From contig ML664176.1 in NCBI GenBank assembly GCA_007570785.1, positions 609,296 to 673,295 on the forward strand: a stretch of DNA of 64,000 nt, written 5' to 3'. Positions 38,023 through 51,203 of this stretch are shown here, piece by piece. Each line of letters begins with the position of its first letter. Position 1 is the first letter of the stretch. The DNA is from Antilocapra americana (taxonomy: Eukaryota; Chordata; Mammalia; Artiodactyla; Antilocapridae). The notes below the pieces were generated by a model. It was given only the letters and a program-made list of their open reading frames with translations. It searched no databases and had not been told where the DNA came from. A program made the translations under genes and the position numbers.

Positions 38023-38464
38023 TTTCTCTCTCCACTCTCTCACTGTTGTTGCCCAAGGCCCCAGGCCACCATCAGGGTTTGCAGAGAGCTCACAATGCAT
38101 CCTCATGGTGGGAGAGAATAGACAGTGGGCTTCAAACAGTCTGGCATATTCTGTCACCCTGGACCTAAGGCTTGGAGTATAGCATGCATTTGTTTCTCAG
38201 GCCAGGCATGGTCAGTAGTCCTCCTGGGTGAGGAGGGCCAAGTTCCAATTACATACCCTGCAAACTAATAATCAACTTGTTCTGCCATTTTGTCTACTAA
38301 ATATATACTAAATATAATACTGGTATGTGTCCCTGGAATAGTCTTTTCCTCCACTGATTTTTCATACTTGATCCTAGTTGAACATCACCAAAGCAATGAC
38401 TCCTGTAATTAGAAAAGTCCTCCCCCTTTGGTCGAGCTGTCTTGTGGTCATTTCTGGCAGCAAC

Positions 38465-38640
38465 AGTAATGCTTGATATTTGCAGAGTTCTGTAACCGTT
38501 TTTAAAGTTTTTGTCCTCATTGGCTTCTTTTGGTTTTGATGTTCACAACAACTCTGAAGTAGGCAGATGGGTCTTATTAAGCCCCATTCTGCACATGTGG
38601 AAAATGAACCTCAGGAGGATTAAATGGCTTTTTCTCTATG
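38465..38640 (-). repeat. MIR-like remnant
   Basis: Reverse MIR-type text: gttcacaacaactctgaagt, then cccattctgcacatgtggaa. Confidence 0.6.
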
Positions 38641-38869
38641 TCTCGATTTCTCAGGGTTTAAATGTAGAGGCAGCAACCAAAGAGAGGGAAAAAAAACACA
38701 ACAAAACTCGGTGTCTCTTTCTTCCTCAGAATTATTTGATGCTGTTAGATTTATGTCATCATCAATCTGGGGCTCTCAAGGGGAAATGCCACGATAGAGT
38801 AAGAGGTGGAGGCTGACCCAGCTAAGAAATGGAACTGGCAATCCTCCTGCATTTCCCTCTGACCCTCAA

Positions 38870-39015
38870 CTCCCCGGGTGGCCCCAAACAAGTCGCTTAC
38901 ATCTCTACTTCCTCCATCTATAAAATGGGAATAACTCCTATCTCCCAGGCAGGTGGTGGTAAATGAATGCTCACAAAACTCTTTGAAGATGAAAAGACCT
39001 ATATAAATGGGAAGC
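38870..39015 (+). repeat. MIR remnant
   Basis: Forward MIR: acaagtcgcttacatctct, cctccatctataaaatggga, then taaatgaatgctcac. Confidence 0.7.
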
Positions 39016-39199
39016 TTTAGGAAGCTTGGCATATCATCCTTGGCAAGGACCAGGACGCGGTTCCCTCACTGCCCACAACAGGCTCTGCCACAAAGAGAGT
39101 AAAGAAAGATCCAAAGAACTGTAATTTTCGTCTGCTAACTAGACTCACTTAAAGTTTTTCTTAAATTGTTGGTTTCCAAAATGCCTTCCTGACCACCTG

Positions 39200-39416
39200 T
39201 ATGTGTGTGTGTAAGTTGCTTCAGTCGTGTCAGATTCTTTGTGACCCTATGGACTGTAGGCCACCAGGCTCCTCTGTCCATGGGATTCTCCAGGCAAGAA
39301 TACTGGAGTGGGCTGCCATGCCCTCCTCCAGGAATCTTCCCGGCCCACGTCTCCTTAAGTCTTCTGCATTGGCAGGCGGGTTCTTTACCACTAGCGCCAC
39401 CTGGGAAGCCCTGAGG
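39200..39416 (-). repeat. Bov-tA SINE
   Basis: Reverse copy preceded by a short TG run. Its head end reads ctagcgccacctgggaagcc, giving on the minus strand the string ccaggtggcgctag, close to a CTCF core. Confidence 0.93.
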
Positions 39417-39648
39417 TGACTAATGAATTCAAATGTCTCTATCTATGTCTCAGCTTGACAGACACATAGATGGAGAAGTCACTTCTAACAGTGTCACAAG
39501 CAAAACCACTGAACTAAGCCTTTCATCAAGGGCTTGGGCTGTCTTGCAGAGGGATCATGGAAATGGCATGATTTCTACATTTTATACACAATAAACATAC
39601 ATGTTACCCTCTGACATTCTGATCCTCAGTATTAAGTTTATGTCTGAC

Positions 39649-39857
39649 CCAAGTGTTAGTCGCTCAGTCCTTTCCAACTCTTTGCAACCCCCTGGATTGT
39701 AGCCTGCTATGCTCCTCTGTCTATGGCATTCTCCAGGCAAGAATACTGGAGTGGGTAGCCATTCCCTTCTCCAAGAGATCTTCCTAACCCAGGGATCAAA
39801 CCCAGGTGTCCTGCATTGCAGGAAGATTCTTTACCATCTAAGCCACCAGGGAAGTCT
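39649..39857 (-). repeat. Bov-tA SINE
   Basis: Reverse copy: ttagtcgctcagtcctttcc to gccaccagggaagtc. Flanks gtctgaccca and gtctgactca are a probable target-site duplication. Confidence 0.93.
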
Positions 39858-40630
39858 GACTCAAAGGACCCTGTTAAATTATAGCCATGCAAAACGAAAA
39901 AGAGTCCTGTGCCTTACTTCACCTTCCCCCACCCCACCGAAGTTCTATACCTTTTGTGCTATTTAAAGCCACCTCTTAAAAGCTTTAACTTGATTGTGGT
40001 TTCTGCTGAAAATGTAACAGCTTTTTAAAATTCATTTTTAAAAATAAAAGTGTTACATATACTTGCCAAATACTTACACATAAACATACTTCAAACTCTC
40101 CAACAGATCAAGCATTTGCAAATGAAATCTAAAATACTACAAAATCAGAGTTTTGAAACAGTAACTCTTTCCTTCAGTCTTTAGCAAGTAAAACTTAGGC
40201 ACTTAAAGAGTTAAAACTCTGGGCCAGAAGGCCCCATATGAATTCAGAGAAAGCTGAGCTGTGTATGCAGGAAATCTCTGAAGAATGAGGAAGATAGGCC
40301 CATGCTGTCATGTGGCTTTCTGTGAATATGCAGGTAGTTCTGACAATGGGAAGTGAGTATTAATCCTTTGTGATATGTTTCTATCTCTGCTGGATTAAGC
40401 TTTCCAGAGAAACTGACTCGCATTCCCTGATGCACATGTGTCTTTGCTAAAAGCCAAATCCAAACGGGTACTTTCATCCCTAGACAGGGAAATTATGACA
40501 AATTGGAGAAGAAACAGATTTTTCATATAGAAGATCAGTGGATGGCTTTGATATTTAGATCAAGTTCTCTCTCTTGAATTCTCCTACCACACAGCGGTGC
40601 ACAGAAGACCTCAATTTAAGGCAGCATACT

Positions 40631-40650
40631 CTTTATTTATTTATTTATTG
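40631..40650. repeat. (TTTA)n short tandem repeat
   Basis: About four to five ttta units. Confidence 0.85.
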
Positions 40651-41194
40651 GTAATTATTGGTGACCACTAAAACTTTGGACAAAATAATTGAACAGTAAG
40701 AGAAATTACTTATCCAGGAGGTCAAATGCTGAATAAATTCTCACCCAACAGAAGATGATGCTGTTAAAATCAGCAACACAAATACTTTTCTCTTTTTTGG
40801 GGTCTTAATCTAATCTCCATCACTTTTGTGAACAACAAATATACTTGTTTTTGAGGATTTGGGGGGTTCTGTGAAATCAAGGATGAAGACAAAGGTAACT
40901 GGCTATTCAGCTAATTATTCTCAGTTGGGATAAGGCCCCTCTAAGATTCTAGAATTAACTACATTTTTTCGATATAAAGTTCTTAGAGATTTTCTAGGAC
41001 CTGGAGATCAGATGTGTTTAATCAAAATCCTTCTCTTAAGTTTCTCAGTGTGGGTTAAATCATTTAATATCAGCAAGAAAAAGAATCCAGCTTATCTTAC
41101 TAACAGGTTAGACTATGATCAAGAGAACTTCTTAAAAACTTTTATTCCAACAATAGACATATGTCCCTTATATAATTCTGGACAATACTAGACC

Positions 41195-41213
41195 AAAAAA
41201 AAAAAAAAAAAAG
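41195..41213. repeat. poly-A tract
   Basis: About 18 consecutive A residues. Confidence 0.9.
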
Positions 41214-41737
41214 AAGTCATCTGACTCACAGAACTGCAGCTAATCTTTTCTAGCGATCAGCCTCACTCTAGATACCAATTCCTTTTTTCCCCTTAACAAG
41301 AGCAATTGTGCCACATTTAGGTTACGTTTTCCTTTGCTCACAGTTGAGAGCAATGGGGTCAGCTCTTTGCTTTCATCATTCAAGGTCTGTTTTTGACAAC
41401 AACAGAAAAGAACATCTTTAAAACCAAAGCAAATCCGTAGATCTTATCTAGTTTCTGCCTTACCAAAAACATCAAAATTACTCTAACTGCGTTTTATGAA
41501 ATGACCTTACTTTACACCATTACCTCAAAACTCTCACACCTAAGCCAAAGAGAGAAGCACTCCATTTTACAGCCCTCTTAACTTTGTACCTGCCTGTGCA
41601 CACCTCAAATTACAGTCATTCTATGATCTTCGTAATTCAATTTACAAGATTTTAGTTTTCAATACTTGAAATGTTACAAAAATGAACAAACCTGGTGATT
41701 CAATCACCAGTCCAAAGACAGAAAAATCCATTGACAC

Positions 41738-41948
41738 AGTACGTGTGTGCTAAGTCGCTTTGGTTGTGTCAGACTCTTTATGATTCTATGGACTGTAGCC
41801 CACCAGGCTCCTCTGTCCATGAGATTCTCCAGGCAAGAATGCTGGAGTGGGTTGCCATTTCCTCCTCTAGGAGGGATGGAACCTGCATCTCTTATGTCTC
41901 CTGCATTACAGGTAGGTTCTTTACCACCAGACTAACCTGGGAAGCCCC
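41738..41948 (-). repeat. Bov-tA SINE
   Basis: Reverse copy: gtgtgctaagtcgctttggt to ccagactaacctgggaagcc. Confidence 0.93.
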
Positions 41949-43872
41949 ATAGAAATCTATTTGTTCTATGTGATTTTTTATGAGTCTGGTCCATTGCATG
42001 CTTAGCACATAGCATCACAGTTCCCTGAATAAATCAATCAAAACATTCGGTTTGTCTCAGAATCCTCTTTAAAGGGCCAAAGTCTCCTGCCTAAAATGTC
42101 AGCAACTGAGTGCAAATTCCAACTGCACAATTTCTCTGACTCCTTAACCATGCTATAGCCTGTTGAAGATGTGCACAAGTAGGTCAAAATAACAAGAATC
42201 CAGGTTAAGTCATCACAGCTCTTCAGGCAAAGGAACCTATTGTTTCTTTCCATTAGCTTAGTTTTTGTGAAGATCAATTACTGTTCACTGGATATTATTA
42301 GATCATGTTGTTTAAGAAATATTCCCTAACCAAATTGTTTGGATTTATGGCAAAAAAAAGGAAATAACTTGTAGCTGTAAACCTTGAAAATACATTTGCT
42401 TTCCTCTATATTAAGCCATTGAAGGCTAAGATGATAACCCATGCATAGTCACAGAAACAAAGACTGGTGATGCCAAAAATGCTGTGCTTTACAGATCATT
42501 TCCGTGGGTGATGATGGTTAAGACAATTACCTCGCAGCCCAGACCCCTACTCTACTTTTGCACTGTTTCCCACTTTACAAAGTCACCGTAGAATTAACAG
42601 GGAGAATGGAGTTCTGGGCAAGAGATCAACGAAGGCTCTGGTTTTTATTAAAAATCACAAGCAAATTGTTTAGACTTGCCAGAAGAAGTGTAGATGTTGT
42701 TCTACTAATCATTTTAAGACTTTAGGATCTTGAAGGATTAATGACCAATTCCTAGAAGACAAATTCTACTAGGTTTCTACCTCCAATTTCCAGAACATAG
42801 CCAATAACATCTAAGCCACAGATAACGGCAAGTTCTAAGCCTCTGAATAGAGCAGTGCTGTATTTCTGGATTACAGGCCAACGGTAATTTTTCTTTAAAA
42901 AAATTCTCTTTTATAATGTTTCTCTAAGACAATCCACTCAGCCAGACATAGGAATGACCAGACAAAAACCCCAAGAATTTTTTTCTGACTATCTAAATGC
43001 GTGTTCTTTAAACTTGCTTATTAAAGGAACGTTTTCACTCTTAGTTCTATAACATCAATTAGACAATAGATAACAATATGCAGTGATAGCTGAAGCACAG
43101 TTGTTTTCTATGTCTGTTCCCAAGGGGAGAAAGCAGGAGCGGGTAGCTCTTTCCTCACTGGAAAGGGAAATACAGAAAAAGGCAGCAGAGCCTGGAGGAT
43201 ATTAAGCGGTCATGAGACAGGAGGCGGATGGAAGCTCCAGACCAAGCTTAGAGATCACCAGATTTATTTTAAGAAGGTCTGACATCTAAGCATCAATTCC
43301 CAGACCATGACACCTAATAAATGTCACGTTTCTCTGCAAGAAAAAAAAAAATGTATATCTTGGGGGTTTACCTTGAAACTATCTATTTTTATGTAAGTCC
43401 TATATTAGGGGTGGGGTAAGAATGCCACAGCTGTGAAAAGACAGCAAGATAAGGTTCACAGCACTGTCCTTCCTATTCCATTTTCAGTTTCTGCTCCTCT
43501 GATCCAAGGAGCTTCTTTTGCCTGCAGACAAACATTTCAGATGACACTTTGTGACTGTCCTGCACAGACTCCCATCAGCTAGCCAGCACTTAGCAATGAG
43601 TGTCTCTGTCGTTTAAGAGAGCCTGAGTGAGCATGACACTATCGTTGGCATGTGTGAATCTTTCTAATTTGCAGTAAAAATGCACCATTCACACACTTTG
43701 GTACTTTGGAACGGCGAGGTTTTGAAATCTACTTCACAAGCAATGGCAGCACATTTCACATCAGATAGAAACACACTCTGATTGCTAACAGCTGCTACAG
43801 GCACATCTTACTGTCAGAGCCAGAGCTCAGAATAGCAGGTCCTTTTTAATGCCATGGGCTGCTACCATTTTA

Positions 43873-44416
43873 TTTTTTTTTATTTTTTTTTTCTTTTTTT
43901 TATTTTTATTATTTTTTTTAATTATTGTTTTAGCCATACATTGTTATGATATCACCATGGGTTTACATATGCTTCCCCTCCGGGTCCCCCCTCCCTCCTC
44001 CCTCCCCCCCGGGAAATCTCGCTGCACCAGTCCCGAGCATCAATCCTGGGCTGGCGATTGATTAGACACATGACAATTAACATGCTTCAATGCCCTTCTC
44101 CCATCTCATCCCACCCTTACCCTCATCCACAAAGTCCACAAGTCTATTCTATACATCTGCGTTCCTTTTGTTGTCTCCCATGTTGGGTTCTCATTACTGT
44201 CTTTCTAAATTCCATATATATGTGTTAATATACTGTATTGTTTTTGCTTCTGGCTTACTTCACTCTGGATAATGGGCTCCAGTTTCGTCCATCTGAGTAG
44301 AATTGCTTCAAATGAATTTTTTTTTAATGCTGAGTAATATTCCATTGTGTATATATACCACAGCTTTCTTATCCATTCGTCAGTTGATGGGCATCTAGGT
44401 TGCTTCCATGTCCTGG
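43873..44416 (-). mobile_element. Young 5'-truncated ruminant L1 with 17-bp target-site duplication
   Basis: Reverse L1 3' end of about 544 bp with a T-rich (poly-A) border on the left. It is flanked by perfect copies of gggctgctaccatttta at 43856-43872 and 44417-44433. The right part encodes the C-terminal end of L1 ORF2 in reverse (IYTMEYYSALKKNSFEAILL, about 44205-44380). Low decay and the intact duplication indicate a recent insertion. Confidence 0.95.
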
Positions 44417-44819
44417 GGGCTGCTACCATTTTAAATCATCATAACATACACACACACACATGTTCCAAAGGCTCACACATGGGGGTCTCTCCAGCTTTAA
44501 GTCTCACCATCACTAGCTGGGAACCTGCACAACCAGGCATGCCAAGAGGGTACATAGAAGCCATAAGCACACTTCATCTTGTTACATCAAGCTTTCCTGT
44601 CTGTGAATTAAGGATGACAGTGAACCCCCTCCCTCTTTTTGGAGAAGAAAGAAAAGTCCAACCTTGAAAGTAAAGTGAAGAGGTTCACTTTGCAAGCTCT
44701 AGAAGATGGGATTGAATTCCTGCCCTGTTACTTACTAGCTTTGTGAACCTGGGTGGCTTTTTTAAATCTCTCTGTGCTTTATTTTCCTCATCTTTAAAAT
44801 GATCCCTACCTCCTTACTG

Positions 44820-45036
44820 AGTTTCCCTGATGGCTCAGCAGTAAGGAATCTGCCTGCAATGCAGGAGGTACAGGTTCGATCTCCGGGTTGGGAAGATTCC
44901 CTGGAGAAAGAAATGGCAGCCAGCTCCAGTATTCTTGCCTGGGAAATCCCGTGCACAGAGGAGCTGAACGGGCTATAGTCCATGGGGTTGCAAAGAGTCA
45001 GATACAACTGAGCACAGCATACACACACACACATCC
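44820..45036 (+). repeat. Bov-tA SINE
   Basis: Forward copy: gtttccctgatggctcagca to gtcagatacaactgagcac, followed by a short CA run. Confidence 0.94.
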
Positions 45037-45077
45037 TTATTATAGGGTAAACAAGTGCTTATAGAATAAGTGCATAG

Positions 45078-45411
45078 TACCTGTGTGCTTAGTCGCTCAG
45101 TTGTGTCTGACTCTCTGTGACCCCATGGACTATAGCCCACCAGGCTCCTCTGTCCATGGGAATTCTCCAGGCAAGAATACTGGAGTGGGTTGCCATGCCC
45201 TCCTCCAGGGGATCTTCCCAACCCAGGGATCAAACCCAGGTCTCCTATATTGAAGGTGGATTCTTTATCATCTGAGCCATCAGGGAAGTCCATGAATAGT
45301 AAAGTGGGTAGCCTATCTGTTCTCCAGGGGATCTTCCCAACCCAGGAATTGAAATGGATCTCCTGCTTTGCAGGCTGATTCTTTACCAGCTGAGCTACCG
45401 GGGAAGCCCAA
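45078..45411 (-). repeat. Bov-tA SINE with duplicated head
   Basis: Reverse copy: tgtgtgcttagtcgctcagt through gagccatcagggaagtcc, then a second head module ending gctaccggggaagccc. Confidence 0.94.
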
Positions 45412-46417
45412 GTGCAGAGTACACAGTAAGTGCTTTAAAAATATTAGCTATCATCATCATCACCTATCTTTTGAAGACAGTAGTATTTGGCAAGGGATGC
45501 TACTGGAATTGCAGGAATGAGCAGAAGAGGGCTAGATCATTATATTCCTTTTCAGATACGAACAGTGAGTTCAGCAGTGTTATTTCTACTGCAGAGGCAT
45601 ATGAGATGTAACACCAAGCAGGTACACAAAGAAACCACTGGGGATCAAGCAGCTCCCCCACCTTCTGGGCAAAGCCCACAGCAAGGCTGGCATCATGAAG
45701 AGGTGGTAAGCAGAGGAAGTGGGAGCGAGGCTTCTAAGTGCTGTGTGGTGAAGCAGGGAAAGGACATAGCTACTGGGTTAGGAGGCTGCGAAATTTACCA
45801 GATACGCGTGAAACTTTGTGAACCTCTTTCTCTAGGGCTCAGCTTCCCTCTTAGGGAACAGTGTAGATATCCCCTGCCCCAAAGTGCAGCGTTGCACTGG
45901 ATAATCTTCCAGATCCCATCCTGCTATATTTCATGGCGATATGATGATTTAGAGTGAGTTGAACCCTTGTTTCCCCAACAGTTGGGACATCTTAAATGGC
46001 AAAACCCGGCAGGTGTCATTTAAGGTGTCAGGAAAAGTAGACACAGAATGTGGAAGAGAACTCCATCTGGCAACCAGTGTGTCCATGTTAATGGCATTTG
46101 GTTCAGGAAAGGGAATGCACTGAAATGATCTCACCAAGGTCCAGAGTAAAAGCTCTGGCAGAATACCCACTGGAGCTAGAACACTCTGTTTCTATATACC
46201 TGCCCCTCTTTTTTTGGCCTTATTATTTATTTTTTAATAAGGCTTATTACTAGCAATCAAAGAGAATTCCTTTCAATATCACACCTGCCATACAGAAGAG
46301 ACAGGACAACAAAATGCAAACACGATGTGGATGAAAATTATTTTTTTTCCCTTCAAGGTAAACAATTTCAATTGAATGTCCTAGGCAGAATTAGGATGCT
46401 TTAATTTTTCTCTCTCT

Positions 46418-46760
46418 TTCATTGTTGTTGTTCAGTTGCTGTTACATCTGACTTTTTGTGACCCCATGGACTGCAGCACACCAGGCTTCCCTGTCCTTCA
46501 CTATCTCCCAGAGTTTGCTCAAACTCAGCTCCATTGAATCGGTGATGCCATCCAACCATTTCATCCTCTGTCGTCCCCTTCTCCTGCCTTCAATCTTTCC
46601 CAGGTTCAGAGTCTTTTTCAGTGAGTCAGCTCACTATCAGTCAGCTCAGTATCAGATAGCCAAAGTATTGGAGCTTCAGCTTCAGCATCAGTCCTTCTAA
46701 TGAATACTTGGGGTTGATTTCCTTTAGGACTGACTGGTTTGATCTCCTTTTATGGAAGGC
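46418..46760 (-). mobile_element. BovB LINE 3' end
   Basis: Reverse BovB terminus: ttgttgttgttcagttgctg, caaactcagctccattgaat, gtccttctaatgaatactt. Strongly 5'-truncated. Confidence 0.92.
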
Positions 46761-47156
46761 CACAATAGGTGTGCTTTTGCTTTAAATCTTAGAGGCAAAG
46801 ACTATATCACATCAGTAATGCAAATCTACTTCCCACTGTTACTTGTTTTTCAAAACAAAACTATCTCTTTCAAGCTACATGGTTCCCAGCAATAATTTTC
46901 TTAGTCAAGGACTAAGTCGGAGGCCCAGTCAGGGACCATCAGGACATAGAGAAGTAACTTCGGAAGCAAGGTCTGGTGGTAACATCAAAATGTACTCATC
47001 AGACAAAAAGAGACTTCCCTGTGAGATATTGGGGAAACCAATGCCCAGAGGGTTGACCAGAGTCAGTCTAGTGCTCCAGGAAAATCAAACTAACTGCTTA
47101 CCATTTCCTGCCCTGATCTTGCCTTTCCTGTTATTTAAAGGGACTCAAAGCAGTCA

Positions 47157-47366
47157 TAGGCTTCCCTGGTGGCTCACGAGTACAGAGTCCTGCCAGCACA
47201 GGAGACATGGGTTCGATCCCTGGGTTGAGAAGATCCCCTGAAGAAGGAGATGGCAACCCCTCAAGTAATCTTGCCTGGGAAATTTCATGGACAGAGGAGC
47301 CTGGTAGACTACAGTCTGTGAGGCTGAAAAAGAGTCAGACATGACTTAGCAACTAAACAACAAAAC
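47157..47366 (+). repeat. Bov-tA SINE
   Basis: Forward copy: taggcttccctggtggctca to gtcagacatgacttagcaac; flanks cagtca on both sides suggest a short target-site duplication. Confidence 0.93.
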
Positions 47367-49697
47367 AGTCACTGAAAGCAATTCTCAAAAAAACAGAGCT
47401 CAAAAAAATTAAGGCTTAGAAAAAAAATCATTTGCATAAGTGTACAGATGTTCAAACTGAAATTCTGAATGGGATGGGATATTTTTAGGTGCATATCTGT
47501 GGTAACTTTGTTTAAAAAAAAATCAGTCACACCTCAAACATTACCACCAATAATCAGAAAGACGGCTAGCACTTATGAGGAATTATTATTTGTTTAAAAT
47601 ATTTTGAAAATATGTCACAGTATAAGCTGGACTAGGTCCTTACCCATCTCCACCCTCTAAAATAAACAAACTGCTTTTCTACTAAAGCCAATTTCCTGTT
47701 CTTGGAATTATCTTTTTGAGCTGTCAGTTAGACAAGATGAACTGATAATTTACCAAAGCAGGTAACTCTACCAAAGAAACATCCAGATGTTTCTTGAGAG
47801 TGAATTACTTCATCTATGAAAGAGCAATCCTTTCCCATCTTTTGGTTTATTAAGCTAAATGGTGCTCAAGAGGGAACACTTCATTGCCCAATTAAACAGG
47901 ACAGTTCATTTTAAAGTGAATTTATTATTTTCCTTTCTTTCCTCATTCCTTTCCTTCTTGACTTCTGGACATTACTAATTCATTTTTCAAAGAATGTTTT
48001 CTCAGGGCATAATTTTACAAATATTCTTTGAGAATCTATATCAAAGTTCAGGGCACTCTGCAAAAACAAAATGCTATCTATAAGGCAGGGAGTTCTCAGG
48101 CATAGTGAGAGCAATGATTTTAAAAGGTCTGAGTGACTTTTATGTTGTGTCATTCCAGGGGCTTTCCTTAAAGGGGCTTTCAGGAAGAGATTAAAATGGA
48201 GAAAATCAAACCCTGAAAGCAGTCTTTCAAACTCTGAAAGCCCAAAGGCTGCCTTTGGTCTAACCTATGTCAAAGGGTCAGAGGGCTGGAGAACCCTCAG
48301 CCCCACCAGATACCATGTTTCTTCACTCCTCTCCTAAACTGATAAACAGCTATCTTGCTTCTCTAGCCCTACTGACTTTACAAGGCTCATGTTCTATTCA
48401 GCTAAAATCGAGAGATGGGGAGGTAAGAACGGATGATACAGGAAAACGCTGAAAACTCTGAAGGTCAACTAATGAACTCCCTAAACTCACGATGTATTTT
48501 ATTTTACCTCTTTTTTTAAAACATTTTTCAGCAGAACATTTTTGTTTTTTATTTTAACTGTAACCAAAGGCTCTTTGGATATCTTGATATCAGTGATATC
48601 AATGAATTCAAAGAAACAAATTCTACCAGTTTTTTTCATGATTCAGATCATTAGTGCCTAATACATTTAACACACCCAAGATCTGTACATTTGCAATGTG
48701 CTTTTTCTGACTCATTCCTATCTGTACTGTAGTTTGGTTCTCTGCCCTCTTAATCTACAGGCCCCCATTTCAACTGCTTTTAAAGGCACAAGTTAAAATA
48801 GGCAACATAATGATGTATTTTAACATTCTACGGATTTAAATTTGTATTCATTGTTAAATTTGAATTAATGTTTGGCCAGTCTATGGAGAGAATAATTGCT
48901 AAATGGGTGTGGGGGTGGGGAGACGAGCCACAAAGACTTTAGCAATGGGCTTAGAGGGTCAAAAGGTCTGAGGTCACGAGGGGTAGATCTAAGAATGAAC
49001 ACCTCGTCTTGGATTGCTGCCGCTGTTTCATGCCCCTGTGGCTATTTTCCTCCATCTGCAACAAGTCAAAACAATCCCTGGGAGAAAGGCATAGGGACAA
49101 GAAAATCAGTAACAGTTCTACATATTATCCAGTAAGTAGCATTTGAGAAACCTTAAAAAAAAGAAACTTGAAGAAAGTCCATCTTTATACTCCCAAGCAC
49201 ACTGAATTGTGAAACAAAACATGCGTAGGACTTCTCATGGAGAAAACGTCAATGCCACATCTCACATTTTCCATCAAATTCCCCAGGGTGCTCTCGTCTT
49301 GAACCCCATGCTGAGTAAGGAGGTGAGGTTCGCCCAGCCCGGAACCAGGGAGCTCTGCACTGCCCGGCAGTAAAAGCAGCAAGCGGCTCCACGGTGCTTT
49401 AGAACCTAACTCTGCTTCCTCTTAGTGATTTCTCAACTGGTGCTGCAGTCAGAATTCTCCTGTGATCACCAGTGAAAATCACGATCCTGTGGTCTTCCCA
49501 GGCAGGGGTTTCCCTTCTATTTCCCCTCCATTCTGCTTCCCACCCTTGCTGTTTGCTGCACAGCTGTATTAGTCAGTGAAATAGTAATTCTGACACAACT
49601 GAAAACACGCCCGATTGAGGTGGTGGTCTGGACACTGGACACACCCTGGATGTGTGGAGCTGCTCCCGGGCTGCGGCAGAGGACAGCTTTTGACCAT

Positions 49698-49921
49698 CCT
49701 TCATTTCTTCTGTGACTGTCATGCATGCATGCTCAGTGGTGCCTGACTCTTGTGAGCCCACAAGGCTCCTCTGTCCATGGGATTTTTCAGGCAAGAATAC
49801 TGCAGTGGGTTGCCATTTCCTACTCCAGGGGATCTTCCTGACCCAGGGACTGAACCTCCGTCTCCTGTGTCTCCTGCATTGGGCAGGCAGATTCTTTACC
49901 ATTGAACCACATGGGAAGCCC
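49698..49921 (-). repeat. Bov-tA SINE with perfect target-site duplication
   Basis: Reverse copy flanked by the 11-bp duplication cttttgaccat at 49687-49697 and 49922-49932. Confidence 0.94.
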
Positions 49922-51101
49922 CTTTTGACCATTATCTATATATTAATTTTCTGGAAGAAGACAATTAGCCGCCAATATTTTCTTCCAGCAAAATCACTGG
50001 TGCCAGCCTCTACCCTAGAATGAAGACTGATCTTCAAAGTATGATGCTATCGTTACCACAGACCACTTTGAACTCCTTCTTTGGCAACTGCTCTTAGTGC
50101 CAACGGGATGAGAAAGACCACTTGTCACTTTAGAGTCACTTTTTTTTTTTTTAAAGGTGCACAGCCAGTAACTACTGGTTGTTTTCAAAAATAAAATGTG
50201 CTTTTTCAGAGGAACAATGGTCACTATGGAGAATATTCAAACTTTGCCAGAGGAATGGAAAGTGGTTCCAGAAAAGAAATCATGTACTAGTTTTTGGCCG
50301 TGACAGTGTTTTTGGCACAGAGGTTTAGCCTCCCTGGTTGACTGCTTTGAAGGGGCAAAGTTCACATGGAAGCATACCTTCTAGTACATTTGTTAAAATA
50401 AAATCAGTTTCATTACCTAATAATCTAAATGACTTTGGTAGGAACTTCTGAGTCGCCTATTTCCTCCTCCTTAAGTTACTGTTCAGTTCATGCAGACTTT
50501 GTGGAAATTCTGATTTCATGACCCATCACTGCTGCATTAAAATATGCTTTCTGATGTCATGTTCTGAAATAAACTAAGTTGTTTGCTACAACTACCTACA
50601 CACAAATTAGAAAATTATATGACAAGGAGTTCAATACAGCCTGTAGCAGGGACCCAGGTTATTACTGCAAGTCACCATCGGCATGGTTTCTGGTTTCACA
50701 GTAAAAGAAGACGACTTGAAAGTACTCAGTGGTTTTGATGCTCTTCTGAAATGAAAACAGTCAGTGAGCGCATAGCACTGGGTTGTCATTAATGTCAGCC
50801 ATGCGAAAACACTGTCTCCATGAACACAACAGTCACTCCCCATCCAGACCATGACTTTCCACTCTCTGGTATTTTGGACATTGTGCTGGTACTTTTCCAA
50901 AAGAGAATCTCTGGGCAATCCAGTCTAGTACTCGAACAATGTAACACTCTTCAATGAACAGGTGCCCTGAATTTGCTAAAGTTACTCAATAATTTCCATG
51001 AGAGAACACGTTCCTTTCTGAGAAATACTGCAAGTGAGTGATGAAATCCTCAAACTTTGAAAGACAAGAAGTATAAATACTACATTTAAAGGTGCACAGG
51101 A

Positions 51102-51203
51102 TGGGAATTCCTTGTCAGTCCAGTGGTTAGGACTCCATGCTTCCACAGATTTGATCCTTAGCTGGGAAAATAAGATCCCACAAGCTGTGCAGTCCAGCAA
51201 AAA
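51102..51203 (+). repeat. Bov-A2 SINE (monomer)
   Basis: Forward copy: gggaattccttgtcagtcca to gctgtgcagtccagc, leading into an A-rich tail. Confidence 0.87.

Larger units (their letters stand above)
44690..45470 (+). repeat. MIR SINE split by two Bov-tA insertions
   Basis: MIR pieces: 44690-44820 (tgttacttactagctttgtg, gctttattttcctcatct), 45037-45077 (short middle), 45412-45470 (cagtaagtgctttaaaaata). Confidence 0.7.

Noticed and set aside
44973..45293. Repeated open frames with FPDGSDDKESTFNIGDLG / LGRSPGGGHGNPLQYSC-type peptides
   Set aside because: These recur at many loci here because they are translations of Bov-tA SINEs, not members of a gene family.
26622..45411. Regularly recurring similar units, as in a CRISPR array
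   Set aside because: The repeats are dispersed SINEs in both orientations in a mammalian genome; there are no evenly spaced short repeats with unique spacers.
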